From contig BSYQ01000009.1 in NCBI GenBank assembly GCA_030272585.1, positions 3,596,001-3,660,000 of the forward strand: a stretch of 64,000 bases of DNA. The letters run 5' to 3'. The stretch comes from Bryopsis sp. KO-2023 (taxonomy: Eukaryota; Chlorophyta; Ulvophyceae; Bryopsidales; Bryopsidaceae). Numbering within the stretch: position 1 is the stretch's first letter; each line of letters begins with the position of its first letter. Shown one piece after another: positions 47,338 through 60,029 of the stretch. A model generated the notes under the pieces. It did no database searches, was not told the DNA's origin, and was given only the letters and a program-made list of their open reading frames with translations. The translations under genes were made by a program, and so were the position numbers.

Positions 47338-49409
47338 TTACCAGTCAAAAACCACCAAAAGAAAAAACAAATATTTCAATGAACACGTGTGAAATCTTCC
47401 CTCAATTTTCAGAGGGTTTTTCAGCAAACTATTTCGGACACCTACATTGCTTTTGGTCGTGAAGTAGCCATATCCCGACCGCCACCCCACCATTATCACT
47501 CCAGTGGCTACCATACTAACTATGGCGAAAGGTGTGGGTGCAGGATAGCCCAGAAACGCGCTTCGAACGCCCAAGCCGATCTAACCAAGCACCATACAAA
47601 GTTCCTCTTCAGCATTGTTTAAATCAATTGGGTCAAAAAAGCAACACAAATCTGCTGAGAAAGAGTTGCACCACTTGCAACTACCCCAAAGTGAAAAACG
47701 TACTGGATGAAAAACTGCATTCAAACCCATCCGAAAGTAAAAAGAATCAAAGCCTGGACCCAGTGGAAAATTCGAAAAAAAAGAAGTATTTATTCTTTGG
47801 CTGAATTGACACAAAAATTGATCCACGACATACATCGGCTTGATTTTCCTCCTGTGCAATGGAAAAGACACGGAAAAGAACCTTAAGCCATAGCGTTTAC
47901 CGGAGTTCCGACGATCCAGCATTTTCCTGCAGTAGCGGCAGCGGGCCCTACTCCATTGCCACTGGCTCCTGGACCGTAGCCGCTCAAAAGAGCAGCACTC
48001 GAAAACCAACCTACAGTCAGACGAAACTCTCTCTCTCTCTCCTTGAAAAAATCCCTCTAACCTTGAATCCTTTCATACGACTGCTGAATTTTTGGGCACG
48101 AAACCTCACAAACAAAAAATGTGGGAAAAAAAACTTAAAAAACAAATAATCTCCTTGCAGCTATGCACAGACTTTTTCTGGAATGGGATTCTGGAACCGC
48201 CCATTTCACAGATTTGATTGACTAAACGGAAAATTTCCTGCTTAACTCTTAAGTCAATTTTTTTAATTTCTGAAAAAAAAATAAAATTAAAGAAAAAAGA
48301 AACATCTCTATAAAATATTTATCGTTGGGAACTGATCATACCGATCATAAAGGGAAGAGCAGTGCCGATAGTGTCCAAGTCAAGGATCTCTCCATGATTG
48401 ATTTTACCGATCGCAGCAAAAACAAGCAACCCCAGCGCATCCCCAGCCACGAGAGTGCCGGTTCGTCTGCAACCAGTTTATAGTACAACCCAGAGGCAAA
48501 AAAATAAAAATAATAAATCATGAGAAACTTTTACGAAAAAAAAACTTCTGCCGAAAAGTCAGTCTGGTGCACGTGACAGCCCAAAAGAAGATGCAGAAAC
48601 CTGATACGATATTTTTCTGCTTCTGTGGGAGGATTTGGTTTGGGAAAATAAGCAGCCCCCTCCATGTCGATATTTCAAATTATTTTGTGAGTGTGGAACC
48701 GTGGATAAGACTTACAACCATTGAGGGGTGTCGTCTTTGCCATCGTCGATCGCAGCGACCCCAGCCCAAGCCTTGCTCCCTGCTTTTTCCAGTGGAACTA
48801 CCTGAATTGGTAGTTTGAAATAAATAGATAAAAAAACAAGTGAGAAATGTAGCAGGTGTCTAGTTCTTTTCAGCTGTGTCTGCATTTTATTTACTTATGA
48901 TTTATTTCCCATTCATTTTCAATTACTTTTATTTTTTTATTTTTATTTTTTTTAGGGGGGAGGGGTAAGATGGTCGATCGACAATGGTGGATACTACATA
49001 TTCATAGATCTTTACGTGGCATCTCTCTGTTTTCCTCCCCCAAATTTTTGAGTTGGATTGCATAAAACCTGGATCCATGCAAATGACAAGAAAAAATCAA
49101 GAGGAATTCAACATCCCCGAAGCTTCATTAAGAAAACCTCCAAGTTTGGTTCACGCAGGACGTTCCCCCCCCCCCTCTCACTTTGATCGGTTCTCCATCA
49201 GGTCCCGGCATAACAGACGGCATCCGTCCTGGCTGCGGTGGAGTTTGGTTGGGTGTCGGAGCCTGCGTTTCAGTTTTGCGATCCCCTTCGCAACGAACAC
49301 GAGTGAGCGATCTAGAGACGCCGCGCGACGACCCTGACACGCGCGCCACCGCGACATGTCTCAACAGATCGCGCCCGGATCCTAAGACCGACCTCGAAAC
49401 TACTTGCAT
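47338..49409 (-). CDS. DUF3054 membrane protein, probably plastid (five exons)
   Basis: DUF3054 is a small membrane-protein family known from bacteria, including cyanobacteria, and from algae and plants; its function is unknown. Minus-strand exons 49409-49182, 48801-48716, 48466-48342, 48010-47901 and 47580-47338 agree in phase and give about 263 residues. The first 80 or so residues are Arg/Ser/Pro-rich, like an organelle leader. The family core follows: LVAGDALGLLVFAAIGKINH, TALPFMIGWFSSALLSGYG, CWIVGTPIGLGVRSAFLG and VATGVIMVGWRSGYG, forming about three to four hydrophobic helices. The W of PFMIGW is created only by the splice, which supports that junction. The reading beyond the final GWR motif (to the stop at 47338) may be an extension or may hide another intron. 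It diverges from the DUF1995 gene. Confidence 0.8.
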
Positions 49410-49843
49410 CTTGTATAGAGTAGGAGGAACAGGAGGTGTTGGAAACGAGCTGTCGTTGGGATTTGAAGTGAGATTCTGGCTTGCATTACGTAATCGACGC
49501 ATGTCTTGATGTCTGGACGTCGGCGCAGAACGACGCCTACCTCGCTCCCCTTTCTCACATCCACGCACGGCGAAAATTCCACTTGCGATATTTGTCGCGA
49601 TGCTCCAGGTGAAGCCAGGCTCGTGTGCCGTTAACGACGCAACTTCGTCGTTTCTGGCCCGCGCGCGCGTTGCGGTGCGACCTGGATCTAGATCAAAAAC
49701 CACAACTCTGCACCGAAGGGCCAAAGCGACGACGGGAGCGAGCTTGCAGGTGTAGCAGCAGTGCTGAATCCCCTGCACTCGAGAAATAGATGGCGTGGTT
49801 GACATAAACAGCGAGCGTTAGGGTGGGTTTTTGTCTGGGTGTT
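49410..49843. promoter_or_regulatory. shared divergent promoter region, DUF3054 / DUF1995
   Basis: 434 bp between outward-facing starts. It is GC-rich, with a perfect 7-bp inverted repeat AACGACG/CGTCGTT (49633-49639 and 49646-49652) and a GC-alternating CGCGCGCG run just after it. The minus-strand open frame continues upstream to 49805, but this stretch looks like untranslated leader. Shared control of the two genes is inferred. Confidence 0.5.
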
Positions 49844-51771
49844 ATGGAGGTGTTTCCGCGAGATTATGACGACTTGGTGAGGCAAGCGCAGGATGCCGTG
49901 CAGACCTGCGTTGAGGATGGGAACACTCTGTTGGAGGTCGAATTCCCCACTGCGAGCCTTCACAGCGTCCCAGGTGCGCACGGAGACCAACACTGCATGG
50001 TCACGGACGATCCTGTTGTTTCTCTGGCTCCTCTTTCTGAACTGTCGGCACGCATCCACAAGACATTTCCCGAGTATCCAGTTGAAAAATCTGAATCTGG
50101 ATGGCTGGAACCACAGGGTCTACAAGGAGAAGCAAAAAATTCTGAAAGTTCTGGTCATCAGGCCTGTCGGATTAGTTGAAGCTGGATGCATGTTTATTTG
50201 ATCAGGTGATGGGGAGGGGGCCAATGAAATGTCGTGGAGCATGGATTACTTGAGGAGGTTTTGTAGAATGTACGAGAATCAAGGGCAAGCCGAAAATGTC
50301 AGAATCTTCTTTCCTGATCAGAAGGTGCTGAGAATTTTCCTTTGAAAAAATAAAAATAAACCTCACCCAAAACAAGGAATGCTCCGAGCTGAAAGCATGA
50401 GCTCCAACAAGAAGTTTGTGCAGTGGATTTCTGTATGTTTTTTCAATTTTTTGAAAAACACATTTCTATCATGCATTACATCAAGATTCTGTCAGACTCA
50501 AGGGCGATCTACCATTCTTGTACCTTCACACTGATCTATTTGTGTTTTTTTTGTTCTCATTTGTTTTTATTTTGGTTTGTTCCAGGAATTGGCCCTGGCG
50601 GTGAGGGGTGCAGATGGTGGCAGTGGAATTCCCCGATTTGCAAACACACCCTTCCGGATGGACTTTCTGACGAAACCTACGGGGCTGATGGACCTCGGCA
50701 TCGACATAGGGAAGGTTGCTGTGGCAGACAGAGCGAAAGACACCGATGAGGCCTTCCTGATCGCTTACCCCAGCTTCAACGTCAATGGTGAATTTCAATT
50801 TAGGGAACCGATTGATTGTGCATTACTATTTGACGAATTCCCGCCAATCTTCTGCTTTTTCTCCTCAGAGTTGTCAGCCCAGCCTTAAAAATATATACAT
50901 CTACGTATATATGTCTACATATTTTCAACCATTTGAATTCATGCCGATCCGGCAAGGAAGACCAGGCTTTTCTGGGTTTTCAAGTGGTTTTTGGTTTTTC
51001 CATCTGGAAGAAATCACAACAGCCACCCGATGGGTGAAGCTGGTTTCTGTTGCGCCCAATTCCTTGACATCTAGACGGAGATCAGGGAAGTTGTTTCAAG
51101 GGGGAGCCCGTCGAGGTAACAGTTCACACCTTGCTGGCAGTGTTTTGAAGGAGTGCATGTTGCTTGGGCATCTCAGAGATGATCAGCGTTGAGGAGCTGT
51201 GGCAAGGTGCGGTCAAAGGCACCGATAGACCCATCATCGTTTTCAACGGGGAGCTCGACAGGATCCGATCCGGCTACTACCCATCTCTGTTCTACCCGAA
51301 AATCGGAAAGCTGGGGAAGAATTTCCTCCCCCTCTTCACTCAGGCTTATTACATACACAACTTCAAGGGAAGTCGCCCAGGTGTGGTGCCAACATTCTTG
51401 CGTTCTGCATTATTTCCCTGAACCTTTTTTTGTCACTGTTGAATTAGGTCGCCCAAAAAGAACAAAAAAAAAAGAAAAACAGAGAAAACCAGAAAGACAG
51501 AGGCGCACCTATTCTCAACCAGTCAACTTAAGCTGCAGCGAAATATTGCATGAAGCATTTTGGAGATAAGCGTTGTTAAGGAAGCTGGTGTTGAAACATG
51601 AGTTTTGATCGCAATGGGGACGATCCAGGTGCTCTCTTTCGCTGCTACCCCGGACCATGGCAAATTCTGAGGAGGCATCCCGTCGATTTTGAAGATGTGG
51701 AAGTCATTGAAACCAGGGAAGAAATGCCCACCCTCAAGGAGGTCCAATTGGATGTGCTTTCGAAGTATTGA
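49844..51771 (+). CDS. DUF1995-domain protein (five exons)
   Basis: DUF1995 proteins occur in chloroplasts and cyanobacteria; plant LPA3, which helps assemble photosystem II, carries this domain. Exons 49844-49973, 50206-50324, 50586-50787, 51177-51380 and 51629-51771 are phase-consistent and give 265 residues. Visible family words are FPRDYDDLVRQAQDAVQTCV at the start, VRIFFPDQK, RPIIVFNGELDRIRSGYYP, YYIHNFKGSRPG and LFRCYPGPWQILRR. The protein starts directly with the domain, so no transit peptide is visible; either an upstream leader exon was missed or the protein is not targeted by a standard leader. It is the divergent partner of DUF3054. Confidence 0.85.
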
Positions 51772-52559
51772 GCGATGCCACTCGGGTTCCATGATGGATT
51801 TCCCGACGACTGGACAATGTATTTCTTATTTCGAGAGGAGAACCGATATTGACACATTTTTTTCTTCAGCAGTTGTTTTTTTTCTTCTCGTTTCACTTTG
51901 GAGCTGTTGTACGATTGAGTTTTTGAAAATGCCCCAAAGCCAACTCGACTGGCGATTTTTGTTCACACACACACAAGGCCCTGCAGGTTTCATTTGTGTT
52001 CTCCTTGTCTCAATTTTTGAAGCAACGAAAAATCCATCTCCCAAACTGGTCGATTTTCAAAAACGAGAACAGAAAATGGTCCAGCAGAAACTGCATCCAC
52101 CTCTCCTGCGCAGAACCCCCCCAAATTCGAAGGGGCACCACAATTCTTCACCTCCCCCACAATATTTCGTTCTATCCTGCGTGGGGTCTGACGGTCCATG
52201 CTTGAGTTAGAATCTTATTGCGGCGACGAGACGTAGCAGAGATCAACCTCGTCACGTGTGCTGTGGGTGGCGTTATAACGGTATGGCTGTTCTTGGGCAA
52301 AACAGGCGGAGCACACAGGATTCCTCGAGCCGGGAAAGAAGATGAACCCTTGCTGTCGTTCTCTTGGTCCACTTCAAATGTCAAGCGTGGGTTGTTCATA
52401 GACAAACTCCGGTGATTTTTATGTGCGTCTGGCATCCTTGCCTCCTCGGTGCACGTGGTGGGATTGGGAGACTCTGGGGAAAACACGAGAACTATTGTGA
52501 GCGTTTCGATGGATGCACGAAAAAGAAACAGGCCACAAGAACCGCAAAAAAAATGGTGT
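51772..52559. other. convergent spacer
   Basis: Between the DUF1995 stop (plus) and the glycylase stop (minus). It presumably holds both 3' ends. Open frames here show no recognisable content. Confidence 0.55.
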
Positions 52560-55500
52560 TCAAAATGCCTCACCTCTGTTGTCCACTCGGGGGCTTTCTG
52601 GTCGCGCACGAGAGTGTGTGGATGTCTGGAGACTCGACGCTTTTCGCAGCTCAACGCAGCCCGGCCGCAGACTCTCCCCACGCTTCGATTCGACCAAGCT
52701 CATACCAACACTCGTTGCTTCCTCGCTCATATGATTGTTTCTCCTCGCCAACCCCCTATCCCGGATTCGCATACCTCCACCTTGCAGACGCAGCCTGTGC
52801 TTCGTTTCCTCCCAGTTGATAACATGCATGTGGACCCGCTCTGGAGACGGCGACTCGCCACGCTTGTTTGACGCAGCTTTAGCAACCGTGGATACGGGGC
52901 TTCTCCTGCTGGACGCAAGACTGGAAGCGCGCTTTGCAAATATCTCTTCCAAATTGCCTTGGCGATCCGCGGACTCTAAGTCCCCGCTGAAGCTGATTTC
53001 TCGAACAGGGACTGGCTTGGATGACCTGGGGGCTTCAACGGGACTGGAGCTGGGCTTGTGTCTCGTGTGCATTTTTCCAGATGCCTGCGTTTCCCCAGCA
53101 GGCTGGAGAGCGAAGTTTCGAACGCGTCTTTTGGAAGGGGACAGGTCTCGCTGGAGTTTTCCAGGCCTGTTTTTCTCTGGCGAAGTCGGTCCTTTGTTCT
53201 TGGGGGAGGTGCTCTCAGGGCAGCTGGATCTGCGACCCCTGGACCTCGTTCTCACAAGGAGGAAACCAGGCTTCAAGCTTCGCAAATTAGCCCTGGCGGC
53301 GGGTGCTTGAGGGGGGGAGGGGGGCTCGCTACGACGGGCAGGTCGACCTGATAGGGAGGAACTGGCCATCTTTGCCTTGCCCATTTCACCGTTTGTGCTG
53401 AAAGTCTGCACAGACAATGAACAATGCGTGCTCTGTAAAAACCACTGGAAGGAAAAAAAAGTCGAACTCACCAACAGATACGAGAACCCCACTCAACAAG
53501 CTCACAAAAGTTCCTTTGAAAAGTGTGAAAAGCATACCACCACTCCCTCCCCAACTTAATTCAAATCAATCGTGCAGAGCAGTTATGAAAATGGGGCATC
53601 ACACCCACCTTTACACTGGCAACTCTGTACCGATAGATCTTGCACTGTTGGCCTTTCAACAACAAGGGGTTGCTGAGAATCTTTGGCCCTCCAAACGTCC
53701 CCACCGATTCCCCTCGGTAAAGCAGCGACCAATCCCCAGTGTCACAACCCTCGATGCTGGCAGAATACGCTTTCATCGCCTCTGAACTCGGAATGCTCGT
53801 GTCTGACGGCCCAGCATCCTCTGACTGGCCATGTGGAGTTTGCGATGTGTCAGGGCTTGGGTCTGACTCATGCGATCCTCTCGGTGCATAATCGTCAGCA
53901 TTTTCTGCAGAAATATCGACGCCTGCCAATGAAGTTGAAGGTCTGTTGTTTCGTATGTGCTCGGGGACATCCCAAACCACCTTCAAAAAGTTAAGAAGCA
54001 CAGAATAAGGTCATGGATGATATTTTCATTGCATTAGAAAATCATCCAGCCAGATCTCAACCATTCCATTCACCCCTCGGGCATCAACGGTTAAAGAATT
54101 TGACTGGAGTTTAATTCCAACACAAGGGGCTGACGAAATAAGCCCCCCCCCCCCCCCAACACACACACACACAAACACACACATGACCAATGGCAATCAG
54201 TCATTCGATCTTGACATCGCTTAAAATTCCCTCACCTTGACAAGGTCAGAAATCATGGCCTTGACGAGTGTGGATGTGACGGAGGTGCTGTGTTCCAGGG
54301 ATGGAGAGCAGTTGATCTCCAGCAGCCAAGTTTCCAGGTTTTCGTCGACCATGAAATCGTATCCATAGAGCTCGTGCGAGTTTTTCCGACCTATGATGGA
54401 TTCTTGCGCACTCGCCAGACTGTACAGCACGATTTGCTTGATCCTCGGCTGGAGCTTCTCCTCCCACACATCTTTGCCGTACCTCTTCTGTGCTGACGTC
54501 ACAAAGGCACCCGATGAGAATTAAAATAAGGGGAAACGAACAAATGGCATGTCACCAGGCCTGAAATTTTGTTGATGCAAAATATGGTAGAAAAAAGTCG
54601 CAGAAAGTTGCTAATATTTTAATTGTTGTTATCATATCTGTATTTTTTTCGTTGATTATTATTGGCTGAATGAGTGCATAGGAGCTACAGTTAAATTTCA
54701 ATGCACTCTCTTCGTTCGACGAGGTGAATTCCAAAACCCATTGATCACCTAATTAGATTTAGATGCATGCATGCAATTAACCGCCTACACAGGGCAAAAC
54801 AAACACAACACCCCAAAATTAGGTTCCACTCCCCACCACCCAACAACATCAACATTCATATTCAACCACACCTGAAGGTGTTCCGAAAAGCTCGTATTCG
54901 ACCACATATTGCCCTCCCCGACTCTTTCTGTAAGGAATTTTTTGGACCTCCTGGCGACGCAGTTGTTGCTCAAGTGGCAAAACATGTTGTCGATGTCCCT
55001 CAGCGAGAAATCCTCCGCACAGAATCGAACATAGCACTGATCGTAGAACCAAATCGTCAGGGGATCCCAGCTGGTCACGACGACCCACTGCCGAATGTCG
55101 AATTTTCGCTTGTGCACGATCATGGGGTTTTCGATGTATTTTTGGATGACCCATTGGTGAGCGCAGCCATCCCCGGAGGACCCCAGTCTGGCACCCTGCC
55201 TTATGTGCTTCAGCGAATTGAAACAAGAAATACCCCGTCCTCGAGATTTTCCACCTGGAAAAATGTGGTCAGAAGAACCAGATCAGCATAACTGAATAGA
55301 CTTCATCGAAATAAATCAAAGCGGTGAATGCCCTATCGCAACGAGTTTCCATCAAGAAAAATATGCTCTTCTGGCAGGAGGTGTGATTCCCCTTCCTGGC
55401 TTGTTAGATTTTAGCTTTTTTTTAGATTTTTTTAGATTTTTTTTTTGCTAGGCCCCTTGCTGCAATCCAGCACACCTGGTTTGAGAATCCAGATGTTCCC

Positions 55501-58500
55501 ACAGCCATCCATGCCGTCTTGAACATTGAAGGATGACAGGGAGTCCAGAACCTCCTTCGCTTGACTCACGATCCACTCGGGCACCTCAGAACCCCCCCCC
55601 ACAAATGCATCCCCAGGGTCCATCCTCTTTCGCTCCGGACTGCCGACCCTTGCTGCCTTCTTCCCCAAAACACTCATTTTCTTCTTCAGAAGAGCCAACG
55701 ATTTCGGTCGAGGGGAGGAAACCTTTCTTGTTGGGGATGCCGGTCCGGAGTCGCTGTCCGAGCTGGAGGTTGAATTCTCCCCGGAGCTTTCCCCGTCCTC
55801 AGATCCCCATTCTGAATCAGAATCTGTTGAAGAGTCCACATGCCAACCGCCACTGGAATCTGAATGAAGGAAACGACAGAATCCAGTGAGGTTCAGTATA
55901 AGAGGCCAATTTTTATGGAGACCAATATCACAGAATGAACCCTGGCATGACCTCGGCTAGCGGACAGTATTGCCTGCACTGACTAAGCCATTCTGGATGC
56001 ATATCCAGAATATCCGCCATATCCAAATTTTCAAATCGGTAATTCCATTGCTTTATTTAACCCAAACTCTGGCATTACTCATGGCTATTGCATGCAAGGG
56101 GGGTATACAACGAAAAAATCAATGATCTGCAAGTGGATTTTTTTGTAATAAGAACACCCACCAGAATCAGCTTCAGATTCGGTCCTCTGCAGCATGGCAT
56201 CTCCCTTTCTTTTTTTCCCAGTTCGCTTTCGCTTGCAGTTCCATTTCCGCTTGGGATCCTTGCCGAAATTGAAAATCGGACATTCCAGGACCAGCTTCCA
56301 CTGAGCTTCTGTCAAATTGCTCGGCAGCTGCGGAGCATTGCCATCATGAACGTCTTCCTCAATCAGGTCTCTGCAGAAAGCCAGGTGTGAACGACATATC
56401 GTGATGGCCGCCTGTGGGGTCAACCAGCCTGCAGTTAAACGAAATTCATGAATCAGTCGGAACCGTCCTGTGTGTGTGTGTGTTTTTCTTGTGTGCTTTC
56501 AACAGGTTTTCTTTCTTTCTTCTTCTGAATGCTCAAATGATTTTTTTTTTCTGGAAGATTTTTTTTCAGCCAACATTGCTGTATTCAGAATCTTGTTATA
56601 TATTGTAACAAGCAATTCTAATGAGAAAACCCCAGAATGCTGAATGCAGTCTGTCCATTATTCAAATGGCAGCTGTGGAAGTTTCGTTTCAATTCTCACC
56701 TCGACAGTTTCGTGATTCGGTACTCCGGCTGGGTGGAACCGCCCATCTTTCAGAACTCGTTTCAGAACGCTTCTGGCGGCACACCTCTTGAAATCGACGT
56801 CAAAAGCGACGCACTCAGCCTCGTCGCTCAAGTTGTAACATCTGGGGAAGAAGGTATTCATGTCCGTATCGAAATGCCATACCAGAGTTTTCAGCGACTT
56901 CAACAAGCCGAACTGCAAGGAAACGCCAGAAACCCAAAAATACGTCGTCAGCTTAACCAAAAACGCGAGCGTCACCTGGAAAAGCGTTACAACATCGTCG
57001 TTCGACCACCTACCTTCGTGGTGAGACACTGGAAGGAGTTTCGGAAGTGGTTGACGATTTGGGACTCCACCAAACGCTCCTCTTGGATGTTCTTCGGCTT
57101 CAAGCACCACCTCAAGTGGAAAAAGTCGCTGTGTACGTCTTTGTTTTCCACCCATCCTCGACATTTCAGGGACCGGCGCAAGTCGTGATAGCCGCCAAGC
57201 ACCGAAAAGACTTTGGTGTCCTCCGACAGGCCCCTCTGTTCCCTCCACAACCTGAACTCATCTTTCCACCGCGCAAACTGACGTTGCCTGTCTTCCTTGG
57301 TCGTGCCAAGCGGTTCGACGCCCGAGAGGTATGGCGATCGACTGTAAAACAAGAGAAAGAAGTCTTATCTCGGGACCTTTTTCGGTGCACGACGCCCCGC
57401 GTCGCTTGTTTTTTTCCAGGTATGTGGAAGATTCCGCCACCCGAAATATGAATTGAATCTCCGTACCTGTTGAAGTTCCACTTCTCTGCTATTTGCATGC
57501 TTTCTGTTTTTCTCATGTAGGACTGGCTGCTTGCGCCGTTTCGCTGAATTCGTGGCCTCCTGGGTCCTGGGGACGACAACGAACGAACCTGCGTGCACAG
57601 CGCGGAATTTTCGCGTCAGTTCAACCACCACAACACGACTCGCTGCTACTTTTGTTACACGAAGACACCGCAAAACTTGTCTGCATCTCCTTGTTCGCCA
57701 AACTGTCCCAAGCTTTCTCCTGTTCGTTCGTACCATTTCCTGCTGCTCTCCCTCTGCCTCTTGTCTGGCGCTCTTGGCTTGGGATGTGGACGCGGGAGTA
57801 GCTTCTGCAATGGTCGAACGCCTCCCTTTCTCGAGAGTGTTGTTGACTGGAGACTCGTCGGGAATAGCTGAATCAGAGTTCTCGTCAGTGGCTCCCAGAG
57901 GCTTCGCTGTGGTGCCTGCATCCTCGCTCTTCGAGAGCACCTGATTCCATCGTCTATGGTCAGTGGATCAATCGCAGGACTCGTCTGGCGTTATCTTCTC
58001 CCCTCCATTTTTGACACTCTCACCTTTCCTTTTAGCCGTTCCCTCAATTCTTGGGTTCTTTTCTTCTCGCTCTCTTGTTGCTCCTCTTCTTGCTGCCTTT
58101 TCTCGGCGAGCTTTTGAATGTATGCCTTCTGTCTGGCCAAAAACTTCTGGCGAGCCTTGTTCACCGACGCGCTCGCGTTGCTCAAATTCACCACCGATTG
58201 GGGCGCCAATTTGGCCATCAGCCCGGTCTTGGTGCCGTTCTCTCTGAGGGACGTGAGCAGCGACACGGATTCCTCGTCGTCGGTTTTTCTCCCCAAAATA
58301 GCGCGGAGGCCGTGCCCCATCGAGTTCTTGCTGGTGCTCTCGACCGCATCCGAAAGGATTGTGCCAGGAGCGACGGCGGGGTGAATGGTGGCAGTAGCAG
58401 CCCCCCAATCATTGGTGTCTTTTATCGGTTCTTGGATTGTTGGCGATTGTGTGGCGGCAGCGTCTGCGTCGCTGTGTCGCGATGCTGCGTCCATGACGGC

Positions 58501-58506
58501 CCTCAA
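52560..58506 (-). CDS. TTLL3: tubulin glycylase, TTLL3/8 type (eleven exons)
   Basis: Tubulin tyrosine ligase-like enzyme; the TTLL3/8 branch adds the first glycine to tubulin side chains in cilia and flagella. Minus-strand exons 58506-58024, 57940-57734, 57588-57467, 57341-57014, 56912-56700, 56411-56162, 55859-55476, 55254-54872, 54487-54236, 53980-53609 and 53432-52560 are phase-consistent and give about 1,288 residues. A coiled-coil N-terminus (about 110-160) precedes the core: FSVLGGYHDLRRSL, SQIVNHFRNSFQCLTTK, FFPRCYNLSDEAE, NIWILKPGG, KSRGRGIS, WVIQKYIENPMIV, KFDIRQWVVVTSWDPLTIWF, ELYGYDFMV and WLLEINCSPSLEHST. A Ser/Arg-rich tail of about 400 residues follows the core. The second intron (57733-57589) is the least certain junction. 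A second in-frame start lies at 58494. Confidence 0.87.
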
Positions 58507-60029
58507 TGATGAATTCTTTTGTTTATTGGACTCAAGGTTAATCTATCGGGTTCGATCACTGCAAAAACAACAAAGGGGTTGGGAAGGGGGGAAGGGAGCA
58601 AGTGACGTCCATAGACGACGTCTTTTGCCACGAAAAACTGAGCAGTTGTAGGGATGGTTGACTGGGGGGCGGCACACCGAGGCGAATGATGACCGTCAAC
58701 CCCACCTGCTGGTCAATCCAACTGGTGTATCGCGTTCGTAGCCCGCCCGCTACTGACAGGCATCCACCTTCCACCACTCGACAGAGTGGCGCCGTCGCTT
58801 TTCGACGACACTCTCTGGATTCGGTTAAAACTGATACATGCTTCATCATTCCATTGGGAAACCCTAAATCCCACAACTCTGGGCAGTGTTCCAACCCACC
58901 CAACACCAGAGACTCACAGTATTTCAGCACAGTATTATGGAGAGTGTTTCTATATTGAAAAAAGATGTTCATGACAAGCCCATCGGGTTTCCTGCCCGCA
59001 AAGATCCGATTTACAGTGGTCCGCAAACAACATACGGTGTCGCTGATCAATGTGTTGCTTGCTTTCATATTCCACCATATATGGCCACCTCCACTTTCAT
59101 CCAACTCACAAAATCCAAATTCCTACTCTGGGAGCCCCACCCCAGCCCTCCACTGACAAAAACATGCCGCCCGCCCACCCCGGATAAATCTAGACGTAAA
59201 TGGTGACTCATCTAATCATCAGCATCATCACCTCCACCACCAGATTCACCCTTGGACCTGAGCAATCCACATGAGTCGAATGTTAATAACAGCATTCATT
59301 CCCAAACTGAGGCTAATGCTCCTCTTTCTTGTACATTTTTAGTAATCTAGTTTTTATTTTCGTCGCCCGTAGTACCTGTTAATTTCAGTGCTTCATTGAT
59401 TCTAAATTCCATACATGTATTTATGTTATACAATTCTTACTTATTCTTTTTCTGCCATACAATTCTTCCTCATTCTTTTCATTTTCAGCTTTCGTCCTAA
59501 TATCTCTCCCCCCCCCCCCAAGAGAAAAAAAAAGTTTTTTTTTTTTCAACCATGAAATATGATGAGACCCTGAGCGACTAAAATCACTTTGTGAACCCCA
59601 AAAGACTTCATCCAATGAAAAAGTGTAAAAGAAAAAGAGCACCCCAAAAAACTCCCCTTGGCTTATACGGGTTTCTTTCGTTTTTTCCATATTTCATCGT
59701 TCGAATCAAGTTCGCACATCACCACTCGTAATCAAAACATCAAAAGAATGAAAACAGAAGAACAATAACATGTTTTTTTTGTTGAGTCAGGGTGGCGCCG
59801 ATCCTTGAAAAAACCTTTGATTTTCTTCGCCCCATCATGAAAATGAAGGGGGTTTCCATACCCATTTACATTTACCTCCCCCCCCCCCTCCCTCCAATAG
59901 GACCTCAGAGTTCGACTCAATAGAAATCAGTTGGCGATTTTTGTACCCCCCTCCTGCCACTCACTTTGACTCGTCGACAAAAATACAAAATATTTGATTC
60001 AGTTATTGAAAAATGTTGCATCTGTTTTC
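58507..60029. other. spacer between glycylase and RPS9
   Basis: About 1.5 kb. A 182-codon minus-strand open frame (58556-59104) has no domain and atypical composition, so it was not called. Poly-C tracts occur at 59509-59519 and 59879-59889. It probably contains the glycylase promoter and the RPS9 3' untranslated region. Confidence 0.5.

Noticed and set aside
49410-49805. N-terminal extension of the DUF3054 frame to a start at 49805
   Set aside because: It would add 132 residues of basic low-complexity sequence across the promoter; the start at 49409 gives an ordinary organelle leader.
58556-59104. 182-codon minus-strand open frame upstream of the glycylase
   Set aside because: No domain, no splice-consistent link to the glycylase, and composition unlike its exons.
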